Source: Holothuria scabra
Taxonomy: Eukaryota; Echinodermata; Holothuroidea; Aspidochirotida; Holothuriidae
DNA length: 64,000 nucleotides
NCBI GenBank assembly: GCA_037179385.1
Contig: CM074179.1
Span: 32,245,903 to 32,309,902, forward strand
Reading direction: 5' to 3'
In this document: positions 1 through 11,169 of the stretch, in pieces
Numbering within the stretch: the first letter of the stretch is position 1
Layout of the letters: the number at the start of each line of letters is the position of its first letter
Notes under the pieces: generated by a model
What the model saw: only the letters and a program-made list of their open reading frames with translations
Databases searched by the model: none
Told to the model about the DNA's origin: nothing
Position numbers and translations under genes: made by a program

Positions 1-198
1 ATCCAGACCGTGACTTAAACAACACAAATGACACAATTTGTAAGTTGACGATGACATTTTGTAACAAAACAAACTTGGCCTCCTACTCTACACAAATAAT
101 ATTTTCTCGAAACCCAAAGCTAAAGACCGAGTCACATTACACTGTAAAACTCCCAGGCAAGCAGCTGCTGAGGGCGAGAACGAAGCAAATAGGGAGCG
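1..198 (+). promoter_or_regulatory. PURA: 5' flank and 5' untranslated region of the PURA-like gene
   Basis: This stretch lies directly upstream of the first coding exon, so it should hold at least the end of the 5' untranslated region and perhaps the core promoter. I see no convincing TATA box and cannot place the transcription start. The last 60 bases are richer in G, C and CpG than the AT-rich sequence further left. The assignment rests only on position. A 5' untranslated exon outside the window is possible. Confidence 0.35.
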
Positions 199-241
199 AT
201 GTCGGACCGGGACAGCACTGAGGAACAACCTCAGGGACAGG
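199..241 (+). CDS. PURA: PURA-like gene, coding exon 1 (residues 1-14 plus first base of codon 15)
   Basis: The ATG at 199 opens a 14-codon reading frame, MSDRDSTEEQPQGQ, which ends at a donor site (G|GTAAGC at 241/242). Vertebrate PURA also starts with M-x-DRDS followed by an EQ pair, so I take this as the true start. The exon ends in phase 1 and splices in frame to the exon at 18502, with the split codon encoding Gly15. Pur-alpha is a single-stranded nucleic-acid-binding protein that recognises purine-rich DNA and RNA and acts in transcription, replication and mRNA transport. This N-terminal part is low-complexity and lies outside the PUR repeats. Vertebrate PURA coding regions lack introns, whereas here an 18-kb intron follows at once. 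The exon is far too short to be found by ORF length; it rests on homology, the donor site and phase. Confidence 0.8.
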
Positions 242-3200
242 GTAAGCTTAGATTTATCCCCAAATATGATCTAAGTTACCAATACATGAATTATTCTTTA
301 AGGGATTAGATTTACGAAAATAAATTAAACGTGTATTTTCCTGACGAAAATAAGGCCTCAAATACCGCCTTGAATGTGAAACGTTTCTGAAGTGGGAGTG
401 ATTTTCATTGCTCTCACTGTGTGAACTAACGTTAGTAAACCGCAAACCCTGCCTTATTTTTCCCATAAATCAGATGTCCAAAATAAAAATGGCAATCCTT
501 GTTACAAGCTTCAGCGTTTTCTGAAAAGGTTTTGAAAGCGAAATTGTAATGTTGGGATGATTGTCGTGAGACGGTGGAAAGAACACTCCGGGTTTTCCAT
601 CGTAGGAAGTGGCCTTTAAACAGACCTAAGCTTAACGTATATCAATGATAAAAGAACATAGCCTAACGTGTTGAGTTCTGCGCAGTGCGGCGAACAGCTG
701 ATTGACATAAATATGGTCGTTACTGTAATTTGCGATGTAATTGTACTGTTACTGTTACACACAGTGTTACCGTGTATTCGTACTTCTGTAGAGTAGGAGT
801 TGAACACATGAAATATAACATATTTAACAGTTGGGCATGGTTCAGATCAGTAATCTATGCCCCTTCTAGTATTAAATTAATCTATGAGATGTTATATCAC
901 TGATAATTAACTGAACATGATCACCAAATGTCCATGAAATTGATGTTTTGTGTTGATACCATGATAGCCTAGCTTAGGCCTAACTTAGTCCAAAGCCTAG
1001 GATTTTGTACAGTAGTGCCTATCATATTTTGCAGATTTTCAGTATAAAATGGAAAAGAGGAAATGTTGTTTTGTTTCATAGAGCTTACAGTACATATTAC
1101 TTTGTGTGCTACGTACTTTTTTCTTTTCAATTTGTCGGAAAGACCATAATCTAACTGGAACTTTGCCCTAGCGTTATGTTTATGTTTAAAAACCAGTGTA
1201 ACGTTAGGCCCAGGTCAGATTGCTATACACCACCAGGCTCCACAAAAAGTTATTAATGATTTCTATTCTTAATTTTACCCCTTCAAATTTGAATGTTCTC
1301 ATGACATGTCTGATAACTCATGCCGGTGAAAAAGCCAACTAACCTGTATACTGGGCTTATCATGAGTCCATCACTTAACAAACTTGGTAACCATAAAAAT
1401 AATAAAACATCTATAAAAATCGTTGAAACTCTACAGTAATATTTTGCGATATGTCCTTCTCCTTGTGCTATTATTTTGGTGTTGTTTGGATTGAGTAATC
1501 TGTTGAAAATGTATCATAAAATGCACATGACAGTACAAGTAGCAATGCTTGTGAAGTAATCTTGAGTCAATCACTTCATAAAACAAGTAAATAAAATTCC
1601 ATAAATAACCACATTTAGGCAAGTTTTTCAAATAATGATACAGAAGAATCTCTTTTCTATAAGAACTGTTATTAAGAACTTCATAAAAGACATTCTTATC
1701 ATCATTTTAAGTAATTTTAGCAAATTTCTGGTTATACTTTTGCCAAAACTTGAAAATCTGGCCATGACAAACGTTTTTGTTTTAAAATCCAAAATATGAT
1801 GACAAATAATTGGTTAAGATGTTGTTTGAAGAATATGCATCGCAGATAATTCTAATATTGCAATCACATCGCCCTTGCAGGCTGCACTGGTGTTTAGATG
1901 GCAGTGATGGACTCGTGATAGCTTGCTATACATGGTTAACAGATTTCAAAATTGTGACGTCAGTTAAGACACTGTGACTTGTGATGGATTACATTTTCTT
2001 TTCTATTCTGAGTATTCTTGGTGCTTTTGTGTTCCTTTTCATTTTAGAATGATTCTGTTTTTAAACTGTTACAAAGGAAAGGGCAGACGCTGTTATAACT
2101 TTGCTTACATAATTATGGAGTGTATCTAACTAATGGATAAATTCTTTGAAGAAGAACTGTACTGCTTCAGAGCCAAGGTTTTTCACCCTTGCCATGGTGT
2201 TGTGCATCAAGGGAAATAATCCCTTTCATACAGTTCTAACTGAAAGTTTGGTTACAGCCGGTATTAATCTACTGTCCACAAGATGGAAGGTCTGAGATGT
2301 CCAGGGAATGTATAATCAGGTTTATCAAAAAATTGAGGACGAAAACCAAAAAGGGTTCACAAGGGTTCCCCCTCCCCTCCCCCCAAAAAGGAAAGGCCAA
2401 AAGGGTTCATTAGACTAAAGATGCATTTGATTGAAAACTTGATTGTATCCATAAGACTGCCAGTGAAAATGAGAAAGATTAACATTTTGCTGATTCATTT
2501 TGGGTTTCAGACCTACAGTACTGTACAGTTATCCTCATTTTCGGTCGTAGTGACCTATTCTCATTTTTCGTCTCTTGGACCAGAATCTTATTTTTAGTGT
2601 TGTGAACCTTTTTACTCTTTTGGTAGGTCTTGTGAATAGTGCTAGGACCAGTTAGGCTATTTTACAAGCTTGGTTGGGCCCAAATTATTTACAAATTTGG
2701 CTAATGGCTCCGGCAATGATGGTCCATTGTGCAAAAATTTCCCTGAAACCAGTTGTAGCAAGATCATGAGTAGAACATGTTTCATGGAGCAAGTACTTAA
2801 GTGGTGTGTGGGACTGTTTTATTTTGCCATGTTCTGTTTAGTTTAAGATGAACACCTGCACAGTCTTCCAGGCTTACTTTTTTAAAAAATTGATACTCAG
2901 ACACGTAGACGTGAATTTACGTTCTTCATCATTCTGCTCTGAATAAAAAGTATAGGCCTGTAAAATCGAAAACACATGAGTTTTTCCCCTTTATACATTA
3001 CTTGCTAAATGTACTGTAGCGGTGTAGCCCACTGCAGCAGTGTGTGCGTAGGACCTGTAGTGAGTAAGCTTCAAATGGGATACAAACTCACAAAATCTTT
3101 AGCTTTGTAGTTACACATTATCATATCCTCTGTCTATTATGATAAAAAAGTAGAACTTTCAAAAAACATCAGAAACTTACCCATGATGGAGAATGAAAAT

Positions 3201-3575
3201 TAAAAGTGAATGCCTTGCTCATTCATTCAGATTAAACCATGAGCTCCCTCCCTCAGCTCCTAATATGTTCCCCAAATTTTCCTCCACAAGTATTTCAATT
3301 AGACATTTACTTCACTTTTACTTCAATTTTCAAGATTATTTTAATTTTTTTGTTTTCTTCTCGTGCAATAATATTATCAAATTAAAACCAGTTTAAAACT
3401 GGTATCAATATCATAACCACTTTATCTTGAAACCCAGTAGGTACATGCAGGTCATGGCAGATGAGGCCCTAGGCCTTTGAGGCACTGTAAATTTAATGTC
3501 TAGTAACTTTTATATAGTTTGTTTTCTTTGAAGATTATCAAACAAAAAGATGATCTTGATACATGTCACCTTTTA

Positions 3576-4260
3576 AAAGTGTACCTCAAGTCAAAAAATG
3601 TAAAAACAGCATGAAAATGAACTCTAATGGTCCGACTCCCATCTTCATAGGACATTCTTTAGCCAAGATATAAAATGTTGAAGTTTATGCACTTAAACTA
3701 AAATAGTTCATGGTGCAATAACTTGTGACGTCACTGGTGTACTACTCAAATTACAATCTTTGTACTTTCTGTTTTCGTGAGAGCTACTGCACATTGTACC
3801 AAGGTGGGATAGCACTCACCCTTATGGGTGATGTGATTAATTGAGCCCTCTCTGTGCAACATGCTTTGCCATCAAACAGGAAGTGCACTCACCCTTATGG
3901 GTGATGTGATTAATTGAGCCCTCTCTGTGCAACATGCTTTGCCATCAAACAGGAAGTGCACTCACCCTTATGGGTGATGTGATTAATTGAGCCCTCTCTG
4001 TGCAACATGCTTTGCCATCAAACAGGAAGTGTTCAAGGTCATGCGAACATTTTTAAAGGGAAACAAAGCAAATTATGTGATTTGTACAACAAGAAAGTCA
4101 CAAATTATTGCGCAATGGGCTAATTTATCAGTGAATATTAAAATTTAAACATTTTACATCTTGGCTTAATGTACAAATGTCACAGGAAGATGGGAGTTGG
4201 ACTGTTATAATTCACTTTTCATGATGTTTAATATTGAATTTTTGACATGAGGTACACTTT
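3576..4260. mobile_element. Long-armed foldback (inverted-repeat) DNA element
   Basis: The left end reads AAGTGTACCTCAAGTCAAAA and the right end is its near-perfect inverse (TTTTTGACATGAGGTACACTT). The inverted similarity runs inward for well over 100 bases and includes a shared CCCATCTTC block and an AGCCAAGAT block. The flanks TAA/TAA could be a 3-bp target duplication, but AT-richness makes this uncertain. No transposase is present, so the element is non-autonomous. The centre carries the 73-bp tandem array at 3812-4030. A diverged relative lies at about 20925-21445. Confidence 0.75.
3812..4030. repeat. Tandem array, three identical 73-bp units
   Basis: Units start at 3812, 3885 and 3958, each beginning GCACTCACCC and ending AACAGGAAGT, and I see no difference between them. 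Each unit contains CACCC-TTAT-GGGTG, a 5-bp stem with a 4-base loop. The relative near 21150 appears to hold only one diverged unit. The identity points to recent amplification, or to an assembly artefact. Confidence 0.9.
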
Positions 4261-4292
4261 AAGATATGACTGGAGTGAGTAGTGTTTGTTTG

Positions 4293-4703
4293 TATGGTTG
4301 GGTGGTTTACCTGTATTGATGTGAGTACCAGTACTAGAGGCACCGGTGATAAAAATACCAAAGATATTTGGTGTGTCTCTAATACCGGTTCTTGAAAAAA
4401 TACCGGTTCTCAAAAGGATTATCCTGGAAAGGTCAAGATAGGAAACAGGAGTATTAATTATGATTGTGCATGACTGTAAAGAAATGTGGTAAACAAATTC
4501 AAAGCAAAGGTTTCTGCACGGTATTAATGTAATCATCTGCCCATCTGCATCAAAGTGATGGATAACAGGGGTGCCATGCACAGTTTTGGTTCCTTCCCAC
4601 CTGACATTCCTACCCAAGATTTGAGAACCGTTACTTCCTCAATACCAGTTCTGTGAGCTTTACAGTACCGGTACCAGTATTTTCTTGGTACCGCCTAACC
4701 CTA
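4293..4703. mobile_element. hAT-like MITE with GGTACC-rich ends
   Basis: The left end TATGGTTGGGTGGTTTACC is inversely matched by GGTACCGCCTAACCCTA at the right end. The flanks TTTGTTTG (4285-4292) and CTTGTTAG (4704-4711) agree at 6 of 8 positions, as expected for an old 8-bp hAT target duplication. The interior has many ACCGGT/GGTACC words. A 129-codon frame on the minus strand (4228-4617) spans the element boundary, so I do not treat it as a gene. Confidence 0.6.
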
Positions 4704-4946
4704 CTTGTTAGCAAGTATATATATATTTAAAAGCACTAACAGCTTTTAAACTATTCCATGACAAATGAAATTTTTTGCATTTTTTCAACATTATAGAAAT
4801 GAGTTAAGTTATATATCAAATTAAAGCTGAGACATTGAATTTTTAGAAACAACATAAAAAATCATGTTTAAACTCATTTACATTAAGTTATGGTTCAGTG
4901 AACATTGGTCTAAGTGTTTTTTAAATCTATAATATGAAAAAAGTGG

Positions 4947-4976
4947 ATTTTTTGTGTTTCAAAAAACACAAAAAAT
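4947..4976. repeat. Short perfect inverted repeat (13-bp arms)
   Basis: ATTTTTTGTGTTT at 4947-4959 is exactly inverted at 4964-4976, with a 4-base loop. It is AT-rich and may be part of an unrecognised MITE in this AT-rich stretch. Confidence 0.7.
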
Positions 4977-5090
4977 ATGTTCAGCAAAAATGTTATGGCA
5001 TTTAAATAAGCATAAGTGGAAAAATTTGTATGCAAAAGTTTATTTTATCTATGCAAATTAGGTTTTGTGGTTATGTATTTAGAATTAAGG

Positions 5091-6475
5091 CATCTGATTA
5101 AGAGTCCGTCACACAAAAACATGGTTTTTTTAGGTTTTCTCAAAAAGTTGAAAAAATTTTACCATTTAAATATACAGTCCTTTGATTCTATTAGTTTAAC
5201 ATATGATATCATGCTTTTGGTTATTTTCATTCAGCATAAGTGCATTAAAAAACACCTTGAACAGGATTCTAGCCAGGAAAAACGTCAAACCGGGTGGGAG
5301 TTAATCAACATTGCATCATTCTCACATGTTGGCCATATCTCAAGATCTAAATAATATTGTTTATGTCAGTTGCCTGATTTTTGGTTATTTCCACATCAGT
5401 ACAATCATTCAATGGAATGTTTATGTGTCTGATAATGTGCTGTGTAGCCTACAAGTATGTTAGAGTATGCATATGATGAAATTCAAACTGGGCAGTGAGA
5501 TTCAAACTGGGTGGTGAAATTTCAAACTGGGTGCTGACTTAAAAAAGTAAATTCAAACTGGGTGCAGCACCCAGTTTGAATGGCCTGGCTCGAACCCTGC
5601 TTGAAGATGTAAGAGTCCGTCACGATTTTATTTTTGTGTGCGTAGTCTCCTAATGTACCGGTTCTGCTACAAATCAGAGATCACTAATAATACTACTGCA
5701 GGCATATCAGCTTTTTGATTGTTAAAAGGCGCTTGGCCTGTCTGTGGTAGAATCAGATAGTTAAAACATACACTGGAGTTCATATTTTCATCATGAAAGA
5801 TTAATTCATTGTAGATATCAGCTAAGATACCACCCTCATTTGGTATACATTTGGCTCTTCTAGGGACTCTGTGTTGATGCTTTTAATACTCTACAACAAT
5901 TAATTGCTAAAACTAAAAGAATATTCTATATTTCAAAATTGTTTATTAGATTATACTCATTAAAGCAACTACTCTCTCATTTTCAGCAACATAATACAGC
6001 AGCATCACCAGAAATCTTAAGGAAAAATCGACTTGAATTCAATGCATTTTTGTTAGGTTTAAAGCTAAGAGTCCGTCACGCTGACTTTCTTTATATCATA
6101 TTCAATATTTTTCATGAACTTAGCCTAAATTAAAAACCATTTTAGGTTCTCCCTTTTGAACAGTTATGAGCTTAATATAACCATAGAACCAAGTAACTTA
6201 GCTGAAAAACATCACAGGAATTGAACAAAATGTAAAATGCGAATTTTGTGCAATTTTTTTTTTAAGGGTCCGTCACAGCCAATTAAAAAATTAATAATTC
6301 ATAATAATAAATATTCTTTCTCTATCAAACAATGTTTCATGATGAAATATGTTATCCAGAAGTGTTTCAGGTAGTAATCTGAGAATTTATGTGCTTTTGA
6401 AAGAAATAATATTACTTTGAAGTCATATTTTTACTTTCAATTAAGAGTCCGTCACGGTGGAATGTGCCTTAATTC
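5091..6475. mobile_element. Possible DNA-transposon remnant with dispersed 13-base subterminal motifs
   Basis: AAGAGTCCGTCAC (one copy AAGGGTCCGTCAC) occurs at 5100, 5611, 6067, 6264 and 6443, all on the + strand and at uneven intervals. The outermost copies are bordered by AGAATTAAGGCA on the left (5091) and its inverse TGCCTTAATTCT on the right (about 6464-6475). Several transposon superfamilies carry repeated short motifs near their ends for transposase binding. I cannot name the superfamily, and the uneven spacing and single orientation are unusual. Confidence 0.45.
5486..5581. repeat. Cluster of TTCAAACTGGG motifs ending in a 31-bp palindrome
   Basis: TTCAAACTGGG occurs four times in direct orientation between about 5486 and 5563. 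The fourth forms a perfect palindrome, ATTCAAACTGGGTGC (5551-5565) and its inverse (5567-5581), around a single central A. It sits inside the block with the GTCCGTCAC motifs and may be a transposase-binding or structural repeat of that element. Confidence 0.8.
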
Positions 6476-7868
6476 TTAATTGGGAACGGTTAGAGAGTAT
6501 TTGCTCACTTGGTCCCAGCACTTGTGAATCCTAGATGACATTTTTGGTCCTGCAAATTTTGCATTATATTCAAAATGCCATGCACCCTTTCTAAATTTTA
6601 ATTTTCACTTTCGCAGACCTTTGGTCATGCGAAAATTGGGTCATGTGGTATGCCTGTGTCATTGTTAATACTGGAAACAATGAAAATGTTCAGGATCACT
6701 ATTTTGTGGCAGAATCTTCATTTCAATATGTCATGTTGACATATTGGGTAACTTGTGCAATTTACCATTAGTACGAAAATGTGGCTGATGTCAGAAGGCA
6801 TCACTGAAACAGTATTAGTGAAACTAGGAACTACTGAACAGTATTTTTGATTTAACAGGAAAAAATTCTCATCTTGCATTACATTTTGCTGCACATGCTG
6901 TTATACTCATCTATAACTACCCCAGCATCGATTTGGCGATGAAGCAAGCAGGGAATGGCAACATTCTTATACAAGTGTGTGACTCAAATTGATTTCCCCT
7001 TTGCATTAAGTCTTTTGGTTTCTGAAATCTGTGTTTATTACGTTCATAGTGCAGTCACATCTCTTGTTCTCAAAAAAATAAAAACAAATAAACAAATAAA
7101 TAATAATAATAAAAAAAAAACAAACTTAACACAAGGGCTACAGTAGTTTTAGCAATGTGTCAGTTGGACATTTAGCAGAAACAGTGGTACACCCAGAATG
7201 TCTATCAAGGAAAACAAGGGGCAATTGGATTTTCAACTTATTCAACTTAGTTATCTTCTCCCACTGGTGGGACATTTGTTTGAAGTCGGGTCTATTGTTC
7301 AAAAATCATTCTCATGTCCTCCCTACAGTACTTCTCATGACAAAGCTAACAAACAGTCCATATAACAAGATGAACCCTCTGTGAAAGGGAGGAAAGTTCA
7401 TTTAATAAGTCCATTGTTAATGACACAGTCCATTATTGATGACACAAAAGAAATTCCTCTGGAGGACACAAAGAGGATCAGGAATGTGATGAATGGGTCA
7501 AGTAGGTCAACTAGTTGAGGATTAGGGAACATCCTTGATTGACAGGGCTGACTTGTTACCATGGTTCTTTTGAATCATAAATTAGAAGAAAGTTGTCGAT
7601 CAATCAATGTTTTCAACACACATCGGCTAGATGATAACGTGCAAATCTTTTTGGCACTTACTGTATCTTGCATACTGATGTTTAAATGTATTGTAACAGT
7701 AATATGGGCAAAAAGGTGGTGCCATCAATAAGGGGGTGGGACATAGCCCATTGCCGCCCACCCACCCTTGGTTGCTACCACACAGCAGATTTCAACAATG
7801 TGATGGCACATGACAGACCAAAGCAGCCAAGCCCTTCCCTCACCCAAAACTGGATGTACAGTGGTAGC

Positions 7869-8249
7869 TAAGGCTGTGAACGTTTAGCGATTTATCCCTA
7901 AACAATTGCAAGTGGAATAAACGTTTGGTACAAAACTACAAGCGACTAATCTCAAAACCTGATTTTGACAGTTTTTTTATCCATTTGCATACTTTGATGA
8001 TCCCTGTTTTTTTTTTTTATTAAATGGGACATTATGTGCATCTTTGAACCTTGTAGGCTTCAAACTTTCAGAATAATTTGATTTTACCATGCAAGATAAC
8101 AACTGTTATTACTTCTGCATTACATTCAGTATCAATCAGTACATACTGAAATTATTATTTTGTGATAAGGTCATCGCGATTAACTGCTAAACGATCACAA
8201 ATTTTTGAGGTTAAACGTTTAGTTATTTTGCTAAACGTTCACAGCCCTA
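7869..8249. mobile_element. hAT-like MITE (TAGGGCTGTGAACGTTTAG family)
   Basis: The left end TAAGGCTGTGAACGTTTAGC is inverted at the right end (GCTAAACGTTCACAGCCCTA). Flanking octamers GTGGTAGC (7861-7868) and GTGGTACC (8250-8257) match 7 of 8, the expected hAT target duplication. The 381-bp element has no coding capacity. A diverged partial relative is at 15529-15710. Confidence 0.85.
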
Positions 8250-9312
8250 GTGGTACCCTAAAATCATTTTCATTGGTTGGGTGGTACAGTAATTAAAAAC
8301 AAAGCAAGCTTTCTGTAAATCCCCACCCTGATTTGAGTTTACATGAAAATTTTGTGTGAAAGTCAATATATTTCTTAATCCATCCATGCCATATAAAGTG
8401 ATCTCAAGTGTAGTTTCATGAAGAAGATTCTGTCTTTGTGGTGTATTAAGAAATTGCATTCTAATCTGTTGTAAAGTAGACTAACACCCCTATTTTCATT
8501 CAAGTTGGTTAGACAGTGTTGTGTGCAGGTACAGACGAAAACAAGAGAACACTACTCTACCAGTATGTGCTGGGCTCAGTTCGGTTTGTGTACACACTGT
8601 ACAGTAGCCTACGCTATACCCCACAATTCCAAACGGCAACAAATTACCAAACTGACTTTATCGGCTGTAAGTTTTTGTCAGGGTCTTTGCAATTGCCCCA
8701 GCAAAAGGAGTTGGTCAGGCACACATCACACAGTATGCAGCATACAGTACTTACACCTGTTTAAAAAAAAACAAAAGGAAAGCCAAACTACCTTGTTCCT
8801 CATTATTATTTCATGATTACATTGTTTGTGACAATATGGTTGACATAGCAACCATACCTACAGTACAGCATTGAATGTATTGTAGGTCCCTTAGTTGGCT
8901 GTTTGCCCCAACTGACATTTAATGCAGTTGGCTGAATTGCTTCTGTATGGCAAATTTAAGTGTCTGGTCATCTGAGAAATAGTCATTTGATGTGTAGTAG
9001 CAGGGTCTGATACAGAGGACTTCTTGTAAAGGTTTTTGTCATGTTTGTAATTTCCTCAAAATCAAAATTTACAAGAGGGGACTGAGGGAGGGAGGGATTG
9101 GGAGATGGGTTTTAAAAGGTTAAGATGTACAGTACTAGCTTTAGTGCTTGCAAGATTGATTGAGGGCACTTTGCTATTGCAATATGCTTGGGAAGTTTCT
9201 TAGAGACAGGCTAGTCCCTATAAATTAACTACAGCATCTGTAAAATGCTAAAACATTGCAGTTTGTAAATGGTGCAAATTTCAAATGATTGTCACAGGAT
9301 TTTTTTTTAGCT

Positions 9313-9804
9313 CAAAACCAGCTCAAAGAGCTGTTTGAGCTGTTCTGATCATTCTGCCACCATCATTCAATCTATCAGCCTATCCATCTATCATATCTGT
9401 TCACAATTTCCTTAAAATGCTCTCAGGGGCACAGTTGTTGACAGATTTTAATGAATCTTGGACATATTGGTCATTAAACATAGGGCTACATGTTGTGTTC
9501 AAAATGTTGAGGTCAAAGGTCATCTGATCTAGGGGTCATTACTGGCTGTTTTGTGAATATCTTCAAAATATCTTTTTTCCCACAAATTTTGCTCAATGTC
9601 CTTGAAAGTTGGTCATAATAGGCCTATTCCTTATTGTATATAGTGGTTCTTGAGTGTTGTACATAGATTTTTCATCCAAGGTCATATGAGGTCATGCAAG
9701 AAATGGGACTATCTGTTGTGTGGTATTGCTTTGCACCTGAGAGTCTGATAGTTACCAGACATGGCATATTTCATTAACTTTTAAAGGGGTTCTAGCTGGT
9801 TTTG
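9313..9804. mobile_element. Interspersed repeat with AGGTCAAAGGTCAT motif and inverted ends
   Basis: CAAAACCAGCT at 9313-9323 is inverted at 9794-9804 (AGCTGGTTTTG). Inside are AGGTCAAAGGTCAT (about 9511) and further AGGTCAT words, the same vocabulary as the tandem units at 35400-36030, so a distant relationship to that Helentron-like family is possible. No coding capacity is seen. Confidence 0.45.
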
Positions 9805-10245
9805 GATCATTCAAATGGAGTTACAAGAGGGCAGTAACTGAAATTTGTGGATTTTAATGAGCACAGGTCACAATGCTTTAAACTTCTCTCTCTGCTAGTG
9901 GGAACAATGTATACATGTATGTTTCTTACTGTGCAAGTCAGTAAGGGTAACCTTATGGTCATTCTGTTATCACACCTCATTAATCTCTTTTTGTTCTGCC
10001 TAATTGCTAAAATAAACCCTGTTTCCTGTATACAAATAGCAAACAGGGCAAATACAGTAGATTGTTTTAAAGTTTAAAGAAGTTTTATTTGAGAGCGGGT
10101 AAAAATAACTTACAAGAGAAGTACAAGGAGTGATTTTTCTCTTCCTAACCACATTGTGTTGTTAATTTGTGATGATATCAAGTTTGATTACAAGCATAAT
10201 TACATGTTGAAATGAGGAAATGTTTTTGAAGGATCACCAAGTATT

Positions 10246-10486
10246 CAGGGTTTGACAAATCCCCCGTCCGACAGTCCGGGACAAGTAAAAAATGACTCGG
10301 ACAAGTGAACTGCTCAATATTGTAGCCCCCCAGGCAAGCAGTACAGAAGTCTTTTTCACATAGGAATTCAATGGCTAGTACTAGAAAATTAGATACGGAC
10401 TCAGTGCATATTCATGCGGACAAGTAGACTTTGGGAATCCCTAGCCCGGTGGACAAGTAATAAAAAAAGGAATTTGTCCAAGCCTG
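10246..10486. mobile_element. hAT-like MITE with perfect 8-bp target duplication
   Basis: The terminal inverted repeats CAGGGTTTGACAAAT (10246-10260) and ATTTGTCCAAGCCTG (10472-10486) match 13 of 15. The flanking octamer CAAGTATT is exact on both sides (10238-10245 and 10487-10494). The interior repeats the word GGACAAGTA in several places. It is 241 bp and non-autonomous. A second member of the family lies at 19991-20246. Confidence 0.9.
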
Positions 10487-11129
10487 CAAGTATTATGCAA
10501 GTCAATTGTAGTAATGCCTCAAAAGTTTTATCTTTTATCTAATGGAATATTAGTACTAAAATACCCCTTGTGGAGATTACAAACATTGGGTATGAGCTTT
10601 TGCTTAGCTGTGGTTTAGAGGTGAATTTATCAGGTTTTCTACTGGCTGCACTTTGTTATAATATCCAGCAAGGAACTGCAGTGCCCTTTGGGCTCTTGTG
10701 TCCAGTAATTGTGGCCCACTGGTTTATTTTGCCTACTCCACTGCTAAGGGTAAACTGGTGTAAAAAGGCACGGTTGACTTATTTCCACTACTAGTGAAAA
10801 CTGGTAAGAGTGATTTTTTAATGTGATACATTTTAAATTAGTACTAGGTAAATACTGGTGATGTACAGTATACAGCCAGATCAACAAGTATTTTGAAATG
10901 GTGAGTAGTCGCCACCAAAAGAAAATGAAAAGTAAAGTTTCAAAAAACCAGGATTGTAGGTTTTACCCATTTCACCTAAAATCATTGCATTGCTTAATTA
11001 AGCTGGGATTTGATATTTTTAAGATTCTACAGTTGCTGCTTATTTACAAAAGTCATCTCAATAGATAAAAATAATTAAAATAATTCTGTTAATTAATATT
11101 TTTGCCTAATGAATGTTTTATATGTGGGT

Positions 11130-11169
11130 GTTTTTATCCTGAGAAAATCAAAGCTCTCAGGATAAAAAC
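11130..11169. repeat. Perfect hairpin, 15-bp arms and 10-base loop
   Basis: GTTTTTATCCTGAGA (11130-11144) is exactly inverted at 11155-11169. No surrounding inverted-repeat element could be delimited and it matches no other repeat in the window. Confidence 0.85.

Noticed and set aside
2325..2640. Possible MITE with AAAAGGGTTCAC and GTGAACCTTTTT-like ends
   Set aside because: The inverted match is short and broken, and no target duplication could be fixed.
3812..4030. CRISPR-like array
   Set aside because: The 73-bp units are directly adjacent with no unique spacers, and the context is a eukaryotic transposon.
4228..4617. 129-codon minus-strand open frame
   Set aside because: It crosses the left boundary of a MITE (4293), has no recognisable domain and is most simply chance within repeat sequence.
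5016..5354. 112-codon plus-strand frame
   Set aside because: It lies in the AT-rich block with GTCCGTCAC motifs and runs through one of them. Lys/Phe/Leu-rich composition is expected from AT-rich DNA.
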